DNA from: Macrotrachela quadricornifera
Taxonomy: Eukaryota; Rotifera; Eurotatoria; Philodinida; Philodinidae
Direction: 5' to 3'
Length of the DNA stretch: 64,000 nt
Assembly: GCA_022393335.1 (NCBI GenBank)
Contig: JAJEKB010018049.1
Coordinates: 1-64,000 of the forward strand
Position numbers and translations under genes: made by a program. Positions 35,330-47,199 of this stretch are shown one piece after another; position 1 is the stretch's first letter, and each line of letters opens with the position of its first letter. Below the pieces are notes generated by a model, which was given only the letters and a program-made list of their open reading frames with translations, did no database searches and was not told where the DNA came from.

Positions 35330-37613
35330 TTATATTCGAGGTGGACTAAAAAATATAAATATTAATTCAACACCATAACTTATAAAAAATTGCAAATACT
35401 CAATAGCTAAACATTATTTTTTGAATAATTATCTAATACGATTCGTTTTTGAGGCACGGTTTACACCAAAGTTATAGACAGCAAGTATGCTATAGATAAT
35501 TGAACATTGTCTCAAGATTTATTGCATACTAGAATATGATGCATACATACTTTATTTCATCTTCTCTTTCTCTCTTTAATCATCGGCCCTTTCTCTTTTC
35601 TCGGTTGAAGTTGATAATACTATAATCAAAATAATTGAGGAATTTATTGGGGTAACAAATAGATAGGCGGTTTCAAGTAACATAATCCATATATTGAAAG
35701 AAAAAAAGATTTCCGGCATCTTTAACCTATATCTCAAAATCTAACTTTATAAACTATAATTATTTTCAAAACATTATATCTAGTATTGTATGTATATCAG
35801 CATAGATAAATTACAAAAATTTAATTCTTATTTTAAAAGATGAATAAGGAAGAATTAAAATTTCGAACATTGAGTATTATATTTACCTCGTGTAATAACC
35901 CGATCCTTTAACACGAGATTTATAATTAGATGATGATGATGTTCGACGAGGACTATAGAAAAAGAAAAGATATCATAATGAAAATTTTATTTGAATTAAA
36001 TTATGATTTACCTATAACGATGGTAATATCGAATCACTCGAGGACGAGGTGATCGAGAACTAAAATTTATGAATCAAAAAAAAAAGATTATAAATAAGTT
36101 TTTTTAATTTATTATTACATACCGAGATCGAGAATATGATCGTTCACGACGACGTTCATGTGAACGAGATCTAAATAAAAGCAAAGAAAGTTATTTTAAT
36201 AAACAAAACAACCACATTTAATCATAAAAAAAACTTAATAATTTACCTTCAGTATATTTTATCCATTAGAATATTCAAAATCCATATCCATTAACTTCAA
36301 ATATTTATTCCATCTAACAGCATATTGATGATCCCAGCGTGATATATATCTTCTCCAATCTATATCCATTCAGTTCTACCATTAAGTAAGCTACTGGTAA
36401 AATAAAATTCAAGCAAATTTTTTTTCGCATGTTTTACATTATTTGATAGTACGTGATCTACTGACTGCGAACATTTACTTTTTTTTAGCCTCAGCCAATG
36501 CTTCTTGTCGGTCGAAAAAGATGTATTTTTCAAAATTTACAACGTTTTTGAAACGACTCCAAATTCAAAGCTCTATTGATGGTGACACTTTGAATCGCGT
36601 TAAGTTGATTTCGTAAATCTATCTAGTTTTCTTAGGTAAGCGATAAGGCCAAATATTTTATCTCATTCAACTCATTATATCCCTAGTCACAAAAGTTTTT
36701 ATACTGATTCGGAATCTGTATTTATTTTCTGATTAAAAATCTTATTTAGATCTGAAAACAGTCAAATATCTCCTAAAACGACTATGATATCAGGGAATAT
36801 GAGTTTCCTCAATATAAGAATGGAATGAAAAAAAAAAGCAATGCATACTTTCATGACCTAGATAGATTTACAAAATTGACCTATATCTAGTCGATTCGAA
36901 ACGTCATCAGCACGAGTTTTGGATTAGGAGTTGTTTTCACTTTTTTATACTAAATTTTTGATGATAAAAATCTGGAAAAAGAAACAAAGTAGAAATTTTT
37001 TTGATCACGCTCTATCAAATACACCTTAAATATATTTTTCAATAGAAAACTTACCGATAACCATTGCCATTATTTTTATAACTTCGTTGATCATTACCAC
37101 AATCTCGACTAAAATGACCTCGTGAACCACATTGATAACATCGCCTTGAAAATAAAAGAAAAATTCAAAATTAAAACTCCAATATTCAACGTCTTTACAT
37201 ACATATTTGGATCAAAATGTCTTCGTCCACCGATACCACGTGTACGTGGTCGTGCTAAAGAAACTCGAACACGTGCATCACCAATATATCTTTACGGAAA
37301 AAAAAGAATTTATTTAATATAAATAAATTAAATGTACTAACCGGCCGTCAAGTTTGCTGATGGCTTGTTGACCATCTTCGCGATGGCGTAAAACAACAAA
37401 AGCAAAACATGATGCTTGTGCATGCCAAACTTCAATTAAAGGCCATTTATCAAATGCTTTTTCAATATCACGTTTTGTACAATTTGATGATAGATCAGCA
37501 ACATGAATACGACAACCATTTTCACCATTTTCTTCATGATTATCATTATTATATAATGAATTTAATCGATCATCATGATATGATGATGTCATCGGTGAAC
37601 AAGAACGAAGCAT
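35330..37613 (-). CDS. SR-type splicing factor with RRM and CCHC zinc knuckle (copy 2)
   Basis: Seven proposed exons on the minus strand: 37613-37342, 37289-37203, 37144-37055, 36170-36123, 36059-36012, 35952-35887, 35345-35330; 208 residues. RRM: CRIHVADLSSNCTKRDIEKA ... AQASCFAFVVLRHREDGQQA ... DGRYIGDARVRVSLARPRTR; knuckle CYQCGSRGHFSRDC; then a true Arg/Ser tail (RSRSHERRRERSYSRSR...). The last exon is only 16 bp (encodes SPPRI then stop) and is the weakest part; the message may end elsewhere. The first intron falls in the same place as in copy 1 (after DG, splitting Arg in phase 2), which supports common descent by tandem duplication. Intron 3 (36171-37054) is long and contains an inverted repeat. 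Confidence 0.82.
36600..36890. repeat. Inverted repeat in intron 3 of SR copy 2
   Basis: GTAAATCTATCTAG (about 36614) faces CTAGATAGATTTAC (about 36858), with weaker pairing on both sides. Probably a decayed foldback insertion. Confidence 0.5.
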
Positions 37614-38267
37614 ATTTGAAATTCTACAAGAACATTAAAAAAAAAAAAGAAAAAGTTTATATTATAAAATAAAGAACAAAATAATCAATCAGAATTCTTT
37701 ATACTGAATTGTTCTTATTGGAAGATAATATGATTATAATAAAAAAAATAAATCATTTAACTAAGAACTTTTATTTAATATTCAAGTAGATTTTATAATT
37801 AAAATTTAAATAATAATTAAAAATATTTTTTTATATTTCAATAGATGACGCTGCTATTTATTAATTAAATTTTTCAAATTTTCACGATAGTTGTTTATCT
37901 AAAAATATGACCTTGAAGTCCTACGCACGATTGTGTAATATATTTATCCTAATATTTAGTATGAATTTATTGTTTAAAATGAACTAAGATAGAATTTTTT
38001 TTTTTCTTCAATAATATAATTTAGTTTTATTGATATTATTAATGCTTTAAATAACTTTCAATAATAGATAAAATATTGTTCGAAAAATCTTTATCAAGAA
38101 TGTAATTTTTTTTCTTATAACCTGGATTTCGAATCCATAAATATCATTTTGAAAAAAAATATTCTTGGGTTTTTTCCAACTATTAGCAAGTAGAAGGAGG
38201 AAGAAAAAAACAACACAATCATTACATCTTATTTTCTTTACATTATTACTACCGTTTTGATTCTAAT
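37614..38267. other. Divergent intergenic region
   Basis: Separates SR copy 2 (minus) from gene A (plus). No further gene recognised. Confidence 0.5.
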
Positions 38268-38990
38268 ATGACTGACGAGTTACCTCTATCTCAAAATATT
38301 ATACCATATGAAAATAATGATCGTGATTTTAGTAATTATTCTGATCATGTTACTGTATGGATTGATAAATATATTGGTGTTAAAAATACATATGAAGGAT
38401 TTAAAGAAAAATTTAATGATAATATACAAGTACTTCATTCAAATAATACCACTGAATATGAAATTGATGATGATAGTATGATATGTACTGATCAAGATAT
38501 GCTTAAAAAGTTAAGTGATGAAGTTTATTGTTTAAAATATTTTTCAACAATTGATGAAGGTTTAGAATATATTCGTAATAATAAAGACAAGAAAATTTTT
38601 TTTATTTCATCTGGTACAATTGGAGAAAAAATTGTACCACAGATAGCAGATTTACCACAAATTCAAGGAATTTATATTTTTTGTGGAAATATTTCTGCTC
38701 ATACGGGATGGGCAACAGATTATGTCGATAAAATATCAGCAATGCTTGAACATCAAGATAATTTATTAGAACGTCTAACACGTGATATTGCAGAATATGT
38801 AGAACAAAAAGGTGATGAACATAAAAATAAGGATGCATTATCACAAGCACGAAATTGTTATGCATGGGCAAAAAAATTATTAATAAGAGGAAAAATGTTA
38901 GGTGATACTGGTACAGCAAAATTAATTGATAAAATTACAAAAAAAAACGAGCAAGTACAATCATCTGCAGCATCTCCAAGTTCAGATTAA
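38268..38990 (+). CDS. Gene A: stand-alone protein with the shared SSGxxGE module
   Basis: Single exon, 240 residues. It carries the module also found at the N-terminus of the ART-TPR protein and in genes B: a start strand VTVWIDKYIG, then LKYFSTIDEGLEYI, then KKIFFISSGTIGEKIVPQI, then IQGIYIFCGN with a downstream GWATDYV. The C-terminal third (AEYVEQKGDEHKNKDALSQARNCYAWAKKLLI...) is a predicted helical hairpin like the C-terminus of gene B. The alternation of hydrophobic strands and helices suggests an alpha/beta fold (receiver- or TIR-like topology), but catalytic residues of those families are not evident. Function unknown. No signal peptide. This is the only complete gene A; its 3' third is repeated as broken copies in units 2 and 3. 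Confidence 0.8.
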   Translation: MTDELPLSQNIIPYENNDRDFSNYSDHVTVWIDKYIGVKNTYEGFKEKFNDNIQVLHSNNTTEYEIDDDSMICTDQDMLKKLSDEVYCLKYFSTIDEGLEYIRNNKDKKIFFISSGTIGEKIVPQIADLPQIQGIYIFCGNISAHTGWATDYVDKISAMLEHQDNLLERLTRDIAEYVEQKGDEHKNKDALSQARNCYAWAKKLLIRGKMLGDTGTAKLIDKITKKNEQVQSSAASPSSD

Positions 38991-39501
38991 AAATAATTAA
39001 ATTTTATTTAAGCAAGAAAAATAAAATTTTAAATTTATTTTCATTTTTTTTATCTGTCTAAAGTTTGATCATTATAGAATTTTAATATCCTTTGGCTTTA
39101 TTTTTAAATGGCAAACGTGCGTTTTATATGTTTATTAATGATTGTCTGTTTGTTTGTTAGTTTTCTTATATTGTATGTTAACTAATACAAATACTTTTTG
39201 ATTTTATTGTGTAACAATGTCTTTCGATGAAATGAATGGTTTCTTACTTTACGTCGAAAAATATATTATGTTCTTTTTTGTACGTGTAGAAAAAAAACAA
39301 GAACAAAAAGACAATTTTTTTTTCTTTCTGTCTTGATAGTTGGTTTTTTCCATGTTTATCGTATAGAGTGAAAGTAAAGAATCATTTATTCATTAGTTTT
39401 TTCTTTATATCAGCGTAGAACGGAGACAAGATAAAAGGAAATAAGAATAAATAAAATAACTTACAAAATTTTCTTTTATTTTTATTATAGATTAATTAGT
39501 A
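38991..39501. other. Intergenic region between gene A and gene B1
   Basis: Also present in units 2 and 3 (GTTTGATCATTATA-type block, then TTATCGTATAGAGT before gene B). CTTTTATTTTTATTATAG ends at 39490, just before the B1 start, so B1 probably has a 5'-UTR intron. Confidence 0.6.
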
Positions 39502-40368
39502 ATGTCTGATGAACCTATTCCACAAAAACCAACTGGGCATTATAAGAGCCATTTACTATCAGAACCAGTTCCAATATCATTTATATCAGCAGATCAATTG
39601 GCTCACCATTCAACTTCTTCATTTAGTAATATTTTTTCTCAACCACGTATGCCTACACATCATCAATATAGGCCAATGATGAATCCAGGGCATAATATGA
39701 ATACAAATTATCAAAATCAATCTATGCCAGGAATGGCACCAAATAAAACTGCTAGTGCTACTGCTACTACTGTTCAATTAGAAAGTTCTGATAAAAAGAC
39801 ATTAACACCATTGTCTCCACAACCAGTTGATTTAAGTACATTCAAAGGTTTTAAATTTGTTACACTTGATGGTCTACAAATTGAAACACGAGATATTTAT
39901 GATAATATAAGTGGAACAGTAAACTGGGAAATGTGTGAAAGTGAAGAACAACGATGTATTAACTTTATACAAGATGATTGTAAGAATAAACGAGTATTTC
40001 TTATAGCGTCTGGTTCACTTGGAGAACAAATTGTTCCTAAAATACATGAATTACCACAACTTTATGCTATATATATTTATTGTCTCAACGTAAAACGTCA
40101 TCGAGAATGGGCGAACAAATTTTCAAAAGTACGTGTAGTTTGTGATAATGATGATGTTGACTTATTACCACAATTTGCTGTTGATGTTGCACAAGCGAAT
40201 ATTGATTGGGCAGATGCTTTAATTAAACAAGGAAAGTATGATGATGCAAAAAAAAAATTGAACTTAGCAACTGAGAAATTAACAAATGAAAACTTAGTTA
40301 AGTCTGGTCGTAAATATGATAAATCTATGGATGAAGATATTAAAAATAAATTGGAAAAATGCAAATAA
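39502..40368 (+). CDS. Gene B1: SSGxxGE-module protein with long N-terminal extension
   Basis: 288 residues. Residues 1-77 are Pro/His/Met/Asn-rich and disordered-looking (HHQYRPMMNPGHNMNTNYQN). From Met78 onward it matches B2 and B3. The module spans about 112-225: FKFVTLDGLQ, IYDNISGT, CKNKRVFLIASGSLGEQIVP, LYAIYIYCLNVKRHREWA, VRVVCDNDDVDLLPQ. The end is helical (ANIDWADALIKQGKYDDAKKKL), TPR-like in look. Function unknown; no signal peptide or membrane segment. The acceptor-like TTATTATAG 11 bp before ATG suggests a leader intron. Relation to gene A is distant but clear in the motif order. Confidence 0.82.
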   Translation: MSDEPIPQKPTGHYKSHLLSEPVPISFISADQLAHHSTSSFSNIFSQPRMPTHHQYRPMMNPGHNMNTNYQNQSMPGMAPNKTASATATTVQLESSDKKTLTPLSPQPVDLSTFKGFKFVTLDGLQIETRDIYDNISGTVNWEMCESEEQRCINFIQDDCKNKRVFLIASGSLGEQIVPKIHELPQLYAIYIYCLNVKRHREWANKFSKVRVVCDNDDVDLLPQFAVDVAQANIDWADALIKQGKYDDAKKKLNLATEKLTNENLVKSGRKYDKSMDEDIKNKLEKCK

Positions 40369-40908
40369 ACAAACTATAATATAATATACGTATAAAACAA
40401 TATTGTAGTAAAACAAAGATTTTCTCTTTTACTTTTCTTCTTACTTTCCACGATCAATATATAATAATAAACAAGAGCAAGTATTTATGAATTTACATAT
40501 TAAGAAATACCACTAATGCAAAGTTCTATTTGACTAAATTATACTTGGACATTTTTAAGAAAACTAATAGGTGATAGTACGGAAGTACTGAAGCACTTTT
40601 GTTTTACAAGAATACAAGTATGGTGATGATAAAACATTTGTTTTCATATATGAAAACATGACATAAAAAGAACTGTATTCTATAACATCTGTTGGATGTC
40701 TTTTTCTGCTCGAATTCGTCAGGAAGTAGAATTTGTATGATTTAGTAAATGAAGTGAATTTAGATTTTTATTTATTTTGAAATCTATCTATATGGAAATT
40801 TTTTATTTTTTTTCTTTAATTCATCGACGAAATAATAATCTTTTTCATTTCTGTTTGAACATAAGCATTGATATAGTTCTTCTAACAACTATTTACCATT
40901 TGATATAT
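40369..40908. other. Unit 1 spacer, first part
   Basis: Non-coding; matches 56242-56770 of unit 2. Confidence 0.65.
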
Positions 40909-40910
40909 TA

Positions 40911-41574
40911 GCTTGTGTAGAAAAATTTAGAAGTTTTGAACAAAGTCTCATCGAGATACGTAGCTTTAAAAAAATGCAAGTTATGTACACTATCTATCGA
41001 GAAGAACTTAAAATTTAAAAGTTCTACATGGGGCACTACAAAACTTTCTGCGCTTGCCTCTTCCAAAAGTCACACATTGAATTTAAGTATTTTGTTATAA
41101 TGTTCACACATATTTAGGATTATGTACAAAGTTTCAGACTCCTAAGTCTTGTAGTTCACTGCGCTCTGTCATTGCCTTTATTTGAGATACACGCAGCCGG
41201 CTAATGGATAAACCATTATCAATTAGAGAACTTTGCATCTCATTTTTTGACTCTCAGATATGCTTTATTAAAAAATCAAAATATATCAGAAGTTACAATG
41301 TGAAAAGCTCTACAATTTACAAGCAATAGTTTTATTTTAATTATGTCCTTTTTATTTTGAAGATAAAATCAAAGTTTTCTGTACTATGTATGGCAGTGTT
41401 GAGAGTTGGTCACTCAGAATACTGTTTATTTTGAAAGAAAAAGTATATAATCAGCATAAGCTTTGTATGGTAGGTTGTGAAGCTTTAGAAGAGCCGTGCG
41501 CAGAAACTTTTATAGCGCCCTAGGTATATCTCGGGAAGACTTTGTTCAAAACTTCTAAATTTTTCTACACAAGC
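40911..41574. mobile_element. Mariner-type MITE with ~37-bp terminal repeats
   Basis: Begins GCTTGTGTAGAAAAATTTAG (40911) and ends with the exact inverse (41574), flanked by TA on both sides. The match continues through GAAGTTTTGAACAAAGTC. Unit 2 lacks this sequence, which supports insertion. No transposase recognised. Confidence 0.8.
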
Positions 41575-44509
41575 TAGTCTAGCTGAGATCTATGTATGCG
41601 CGAAGTTTCAAACCAAAATTCTAAATTACGATTTTTTCGTACTTGGGGTCTCCTATAGGGATCTTTTGAAAGTAAACATATTGGAAATCTGGTAATTTCT
41701 TCATATTTCAATGGGAACCCGAACCCTTTTAGAGTTTTGACTAGGACACTATGGAGTATATGTGGATAAAAATTCATTGAAATCGAAGGGGAATACTTGA
41801 GGATGTTTCCTCATTAGTCAGCCAATGAATCAATCTCTTTTTTTAATGTGAATTTAACATTCTCGACTTATGACTTCACATTGAATGATGGAGTCAGTCA
41901 TGTAGGACATATATGTACAAAAATCAAAAACTGCTGTTGATGTAGCATTCAACACAAGTCTTTGAATACAATGATTGGAATTAGTTTTACTATTTAATAA
42001 AGAAGTATTGATTTTCGTACCTTTTCCATTTCATTTTCCTCGCATGTAAAGATACATTATGTTTTGGTCAACAGCCTTATATTCTTGTAAAGCAAAAGAA
42101 TCTCTATCTTTTTTGTATAGGAATGATTTTTTTTTAGAAACGTTCTAATATTTTCAAAAAGACCATAGAACGTGTCTCATTATTTCTGCATCATCTGTTA
42201 CGTAATTACACTGAAAACTGTATTGCAGCTCTTGTATTGTATATCAATTATCCGGGCCTATCTATTTGATCATTCGATTCGATTACTTACTGAATCATAA
42301 CATCATATGATTTCGAATTCTTGAAAAACGTTCGAAATATTTTCTTGTTTCGCTTAAGATTGAATTAATGACATTAAGCTTCAAAGTTCTTGTTGTTTAA
42401 AAGTTTTATTTATTTAGGTTTCACAATGACTTATGGATACTATCTTTTGAGTAGAATCTGTTATGATTACGAAAATTTTGCACTATGATAGTTTCTTTTC
42501 TTAATCATTTTCCCAAAACGTTTTTAGAGTTAAAAAAATTCTTTCTACAGCATAATCACCGACGGTTACATGTATTCATGTCTGTTATTGCATTATCATT
42601 CATCTTCTTTCTTATATTCATGTATTTTACTTTTATTATTCGTTCTTTCACTCATCATCATTACTTAAGACGTACCATAAGTTCTGATTACAGTGTTACT
42701 GAAATATAAAATAAGTTTCGAAAAAATTTCATTCTATAGAATCTTCAAGAGAAAAGAATGTGAAGATTTTTCGTTTCGTCACAGAAAGAGTAACAAAATG
42801 ACGATTTTTAACGAATTCTGTTTTTTTTTTCGAAGTTTGAGCTAACTAAAACGAAAACAATAAAAAGTTAGGCGCCATTCTCTCTGTAGAGCAGCTGTAA
42901 ATACATCGAGAAGTTCTCATAGTGATGAATTTTGTTATGTCTGCACTTTGGATTTCTTCTTAAATTTTACTTTTTCGACAACATTCAAAGACACGATATA
43001 TAATTCGAAAGAACTTGTCAAATGCTTGTTTCGTTTGTGTTGAATGATTGAAACGAATATAAATTGTTAACGAATTACAGATTTTTCGATAAACGATATT
43101 CTCGACTTCGCACCACATTTCGTAGTCGAGTGACACTCGAATATCATCCGCTATTCATTTGGTAAAACAATTCCGTGAAAATACGATGAAATATAAAACG
43201 ATCGATATTTATGAAGAATCAATGATCAATAATAAAATATTTTTTGTTGTGTATGGTTATGGTTAGTTTCGTTCAAGATGTTTATGTTCTGAATATTGAT
43301 TTGAATATCTTTTAATCTATTGTACAATATATATCGCATAAAATATAACGATTTGAAAGTATTTGAGCATGAAAAAATCAGAAAAATTGTCAAAATTGTT
43401 TTTATAATTAGTAATATTAGTTTATAGTGTTACATTTGATAAGATATACATTGTACAACAGATTAGTGAGATATCATTCGAGAGAAAAGAATTCTACTCT
43501 GTTTCTCGAAAGTCCTAAAGTTTATATTTAATTATTAATTTACTAAATTCTTTAATAGATTATTAACGAATTTATAAAAATTCTATTGTAACTATTATTC
43601 TATAGCAAAGACTACATATTTTTTTCTCAGTTTTTAATACTTTTGCTAACGGTATAATTGAAAGTCAAAAATTATTAAATGTTTGTATTTATTAAAAAAT
43701 TTCTAAACTAAATTGCTACTTGTTCAGTGTTGTATCTAGTGGTACATTTTTGAAGATTTTCTTCTCTTTCCAAGAGTAGTAATAAATTGGATGAAAAACT
43801 AGAAATGCTTTAAACTTTTGTCTACTAGATAAAAGTTACACTTGGTCCTATTTCTTCATTGAGTAATGAATTGAATAAAAAATAGATGATTATATAAATC
43901 TTCTGACCCTATATAATATGTTCAAGAAATGTCTCTTGTTTTCTTCATAGTGATTGAAAGGTTGATATAACTTGGCATTTGAAAATATCAAATCACTTTT
44001 CGAGAATATCATTTTAAATACCTTACGTGGATTTCGAGTTTTATTTAGACTCTTGTGACGTTGCAAAAGTAATGAAATGAATACTGATCTCTATTTCTCG
44101 TCGATTAAATAATACCGAAGGAAAATCTTCTCCTTAGAAGACAACTATTTTTGTTTCTCTTTCGAATCATATATGTTTTTCAGAAGTCCATACAAAAATC
44201 ACGAATATTTTATTGAATTTTTCTTTTCTTAGATTAACCACAGTTTATTTGTTTATGTCTAATAAATATAAATCTTATTCAGTTCAAAATAGTAGAAAAT
44301 TGCATATCAGTTGGTAATAAAATACTCCTCTTAAAATATGTTTAGCGAAAGGATACCTTATATTGTTTCATCAAATTTTATGAAAAGTGTCGATTCATTT
44401 TCAGAATGCTTCTCTCTTCCGTTGTTTTATTCGTTTATGAGTCAGTTCATATAAGCCACGACCAAATAATACATAACCTGTCCAATCAAGGCCGTCCAAT
44501 TTTATTCAT
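41575..44509. other. Unit 1 spacer, second part
   Basis: Non-coding. 41815-42020 and 42665-44400 match unit 2; about 42022-42664 is absent from unit 2 and is likely an insertion or a deletion there. No gene recognised. Confidence 0.6.
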
Positions 44510-44707
44510 TCTAGAATATGTTGTGGAGGGAAGAATTTTCAGCATTTTGATGCTAGCCGTCTCAAAAAATATTACATTTTTGATATTTTATAAGCATTTA
44601 ACGATGTACCCTATATTCGACAAAATTGACCAACGATAGTCAAAATAGGAAAATATTTTGAGAACAGTTGGATTGATTGAAGTGAAATTTTGTTCAGACA
44701 TATATAT

Positions 44708-44715
44708 GGGTAAGA
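44708..44715. repeat. Left target-site duplication of nested hAT-like element
   Basis: GGGTAAGA, repeated exactly at 47192-47199. Confidence 0.9.
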
Positions 44716-45231
44716 CAGGGGCGGCGGAGCCCTTAGGCTTGGGGAGGCTCAAGCCTCCCCTAAAAACGAGTTAGGGAGGCTTGGGGAGGCTCAAATATTT
44801 GAAAATTTTTTACAGATCTCATTCTGGCTTTATTTTTTGCCACTGGTAACTATTTGAACAAGTATTACTTGATTTTTATAAAAAGCTTATGTTCAGTCCG
44901 ATGTTAGACGACAAACATTTATAACTGTATTAATTTCGACACGTCTTCACATATTACTACTAGCGATGTTTTGATGAAGAGGATAGTCAACGCGTTAAAC
45001 ACATCGATGGTACTCGGCGTATTTTTATCTTTTACTTAAACTTTTATCACCATTCTAACTTCATTGCTTCAAGATTTTGAACTGATAGTCGGTAATCTTT
45101 GCTTTGTGTTTTATGGGAACGACATTGCAACGAGTTCCGTTTTCTGTTACTTTTTCACATTAACTCGAATATTCTTCTTCTTATTGTTATTATTGTTAAA
45201 TATATATATTTAGAACAATTTCATTCACATA

Positions 45232-45258
45232 CGTTTCGAAAGCATCAGCTTTCTTCAG
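45232..45258 (-). ncRNA. Hammerhead-like core motif, weak
   Basis: On the minus strand CTGAAGA is followed by the hairpin AAGC-TGAT-GCTT, then TC and GAAACG. This resembles the CUGANGA ... GAAA core around stem II of hammerhead ribozymes, with two extra bases. Stems I and III and a cleavage site are not evident. Confidence 0.25.
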
Positions 45259-46457
45259 TGTGTTGAATTCAAAACAGAACAACAAAATTACAAGTGCACA
45301 ATTTGGTATGTACATGTCTTTTTTTTAATCTTTTCTTGCAATACTGGTGCAGAAGATGAACTATAACCTGTCTTGTCTAATTGACCGTCTTGTTTGTTTC
45401 TTCATTCGTCCCGCTATTATAGGAAAAGATAAAAGAAAAAAGGAAAAGCACAAGTATATATATATGTCACAGGCAAAATTCAACTCTTAAGCAAAATTCA
45501 GCTTGGACAAAATTTGTTTTTAATGAGGCGCGAAACTACGAAATGATTTGTATATTAATAAATGTGATTTTTGTAACAAACATTTTGAATGCATTGACAT
45601 TGTAAAACGATATTGGAAAATATTTTTATAAACAAGCAGTCATTCATTTTTTCAGTCGAACTAGTACCTCTTGCTAAGTATAAAGTGAAAATTTAACTTA
45701 CGGTTCTATTCACTTTCCATTTTTTTGGTCGGTGAATAGATTTCAGTTGAGATCACTGATGAACTCTACATTATCCTAGGCTTCAACAGATTTTAATAGA
45801 AAACACCGGCAATCTCTACAACTTCCTAAACTTGAATAGATTTTAATAAAGAGTACTGACGATCTCTAGGTTCGAAATTATTCAACATTTTCCAACCCTC
45901 TGCTCTATATGTATAATAGATTTTCAGTAATGATAGTTAGTTTGAAATAGATTAAAAACACTCTTCACAATCTCTGCTTGTCTTACAACTACCTGCTCTA
46001 AAGATTATAAGAATAAAGTTATCATAGCAACTGTTGCGAAACAGACTATAAGAATAGATTTAAAATCTTAATCATTAAATCCTTCCTTCTTCTTTTGGTC
46101 GGAAGATAATTTCTATAGATGTAAGTAAGATGAATGTGTTTCGATCAGATGATCAAAACTATCAATATTTTCTTTAGAACAGACACAATCGCAATCTTAA
46201 AAAAGTCTTTTATTCTTTTTTGGTCTAGACAGAAAAACTATAGAATCTTAAATTAAAAAAAACTCTATCAAATAAACTCGTGCACTCTGTAACTTCTTAA
46301 ACTAGATTATATTTGAATAGGAGAACATTAGTGAACTCTACAACTTCCTATAGTTCAACTGAAATCAATATATATCGTTAGCGAACTCTAAATTTCGATA
46401 TGAAGAGTGCATTATGATACAAAACAAAATCAAATTTTCAATTCATGAATAATCAAG

Positions 46458-46844
46458 CAGAGGTGCACGGGGCACGGGACAGTAGATCTACGGGGCTGGG
46501 CGGGTGAGCGATGAAAAAACCTCTTGTAAACAGAGTTGCGTTCATTTTTTTCGAAATCTCAACAAATACGTCCCTCTCAACTTGTGTGAACGCCAAGCGA
46601 GTGGTGTATTTGCTCAAGGAAGATGAAATCTCAGCAACTACCATGACTAAATCAGTTTATACATCATAAAAATGCAAAATTACCAAAATTTATAAAGTCA
46701 TATAATGTCATAACGGGACGGAGCGGGGCACAGGGCGGGGTTTCTTTTTAAAAAATTCTCGGCGCTCTGCGGGTCACGGGACTAGATGATCACGGACCGA
46801 GGCGGTGCGGGGGGTGTTAAAAAACTGTGCCCCGTGCAGCTCTG
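46458..46844. mobile_element. 387-bp GC-rich nested hAT-like MITE
   Basis: Begins CAGAGGTGCACGGGGCAC and ends GTGCCCCGTGCAGCTCTG, inverted copies with one mismatch. It is flanked by TAATCAAG (46450-46457) and TAATCGAG (46845-46852), an 8-bp duplication with one change. It is much richer in G and C than its surroundings. Confidence 0.8.
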
Positions 46845-47191
46845 TAATCGAGATATTTTTAATTTTTTTTTAATGAAATGAAAGTTAAAACACTTGATTT
46901 AATTTTGCCTGAAAGCTCGACTTTGACTGACACATATATATGGCTTTTTTGTTTTCTTTAGTCAAGGTTTAAGTCTTTTTTGCTTATGTTGATGATTAAT
47001 TAATAAATTTTGCTAGTGCAATAGAACTTTTGATCATTTTCCAAGCATATAAATGGGTGAATGCAGTAATGTGTCTAAAAGTTGTAGCGGAGCAATTGAA
47101 AGCCTCTCTACCTCTTTCAATATTGTTTTTACATTTCTGTTCGGAAAATTTTTTGAGCCTCCCCTAAATTGAAATCGTTCCGCCGCCCCTG

Positions 47192-47199
47192 GGGTAAGA
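47192..47199. repeat. Right target-site duplication of nested hAT-like element
   Basis: GGGTAAGA, the exact partner of 44708-44715. Confidence 0.9.

Larger units (their letters stand above)
44716..47191. mobile_element. hAT-like element (2476 bp) inside the long-TIR transposon
   Basis: The ends are CAGGGGCGGCGGA and its inverse TCCGCCGCCCCTG, with subterminal GGGGAGGCTC repeats, flanked by a perfect 8-bp duplication GGGTAAGA. The ends and duplication length fit the hAT superfamily. No long open frame is present, so it is probably non-autonomous. It contains a smaller hAT-like element at 46458-46844. Confidence 0.9.

Noticed and set aside
40098..40364. Antisense frames under genes B1 and B2 (also 55974-56237)
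   Set aside because: Complement of the conserved gene B coding sequence; conserved only because gene B is.
44406..44639. 77-codon frame at the left edge of the long-TIR element
   Set aside because: It crosses the element boundary and has no recognisable content.
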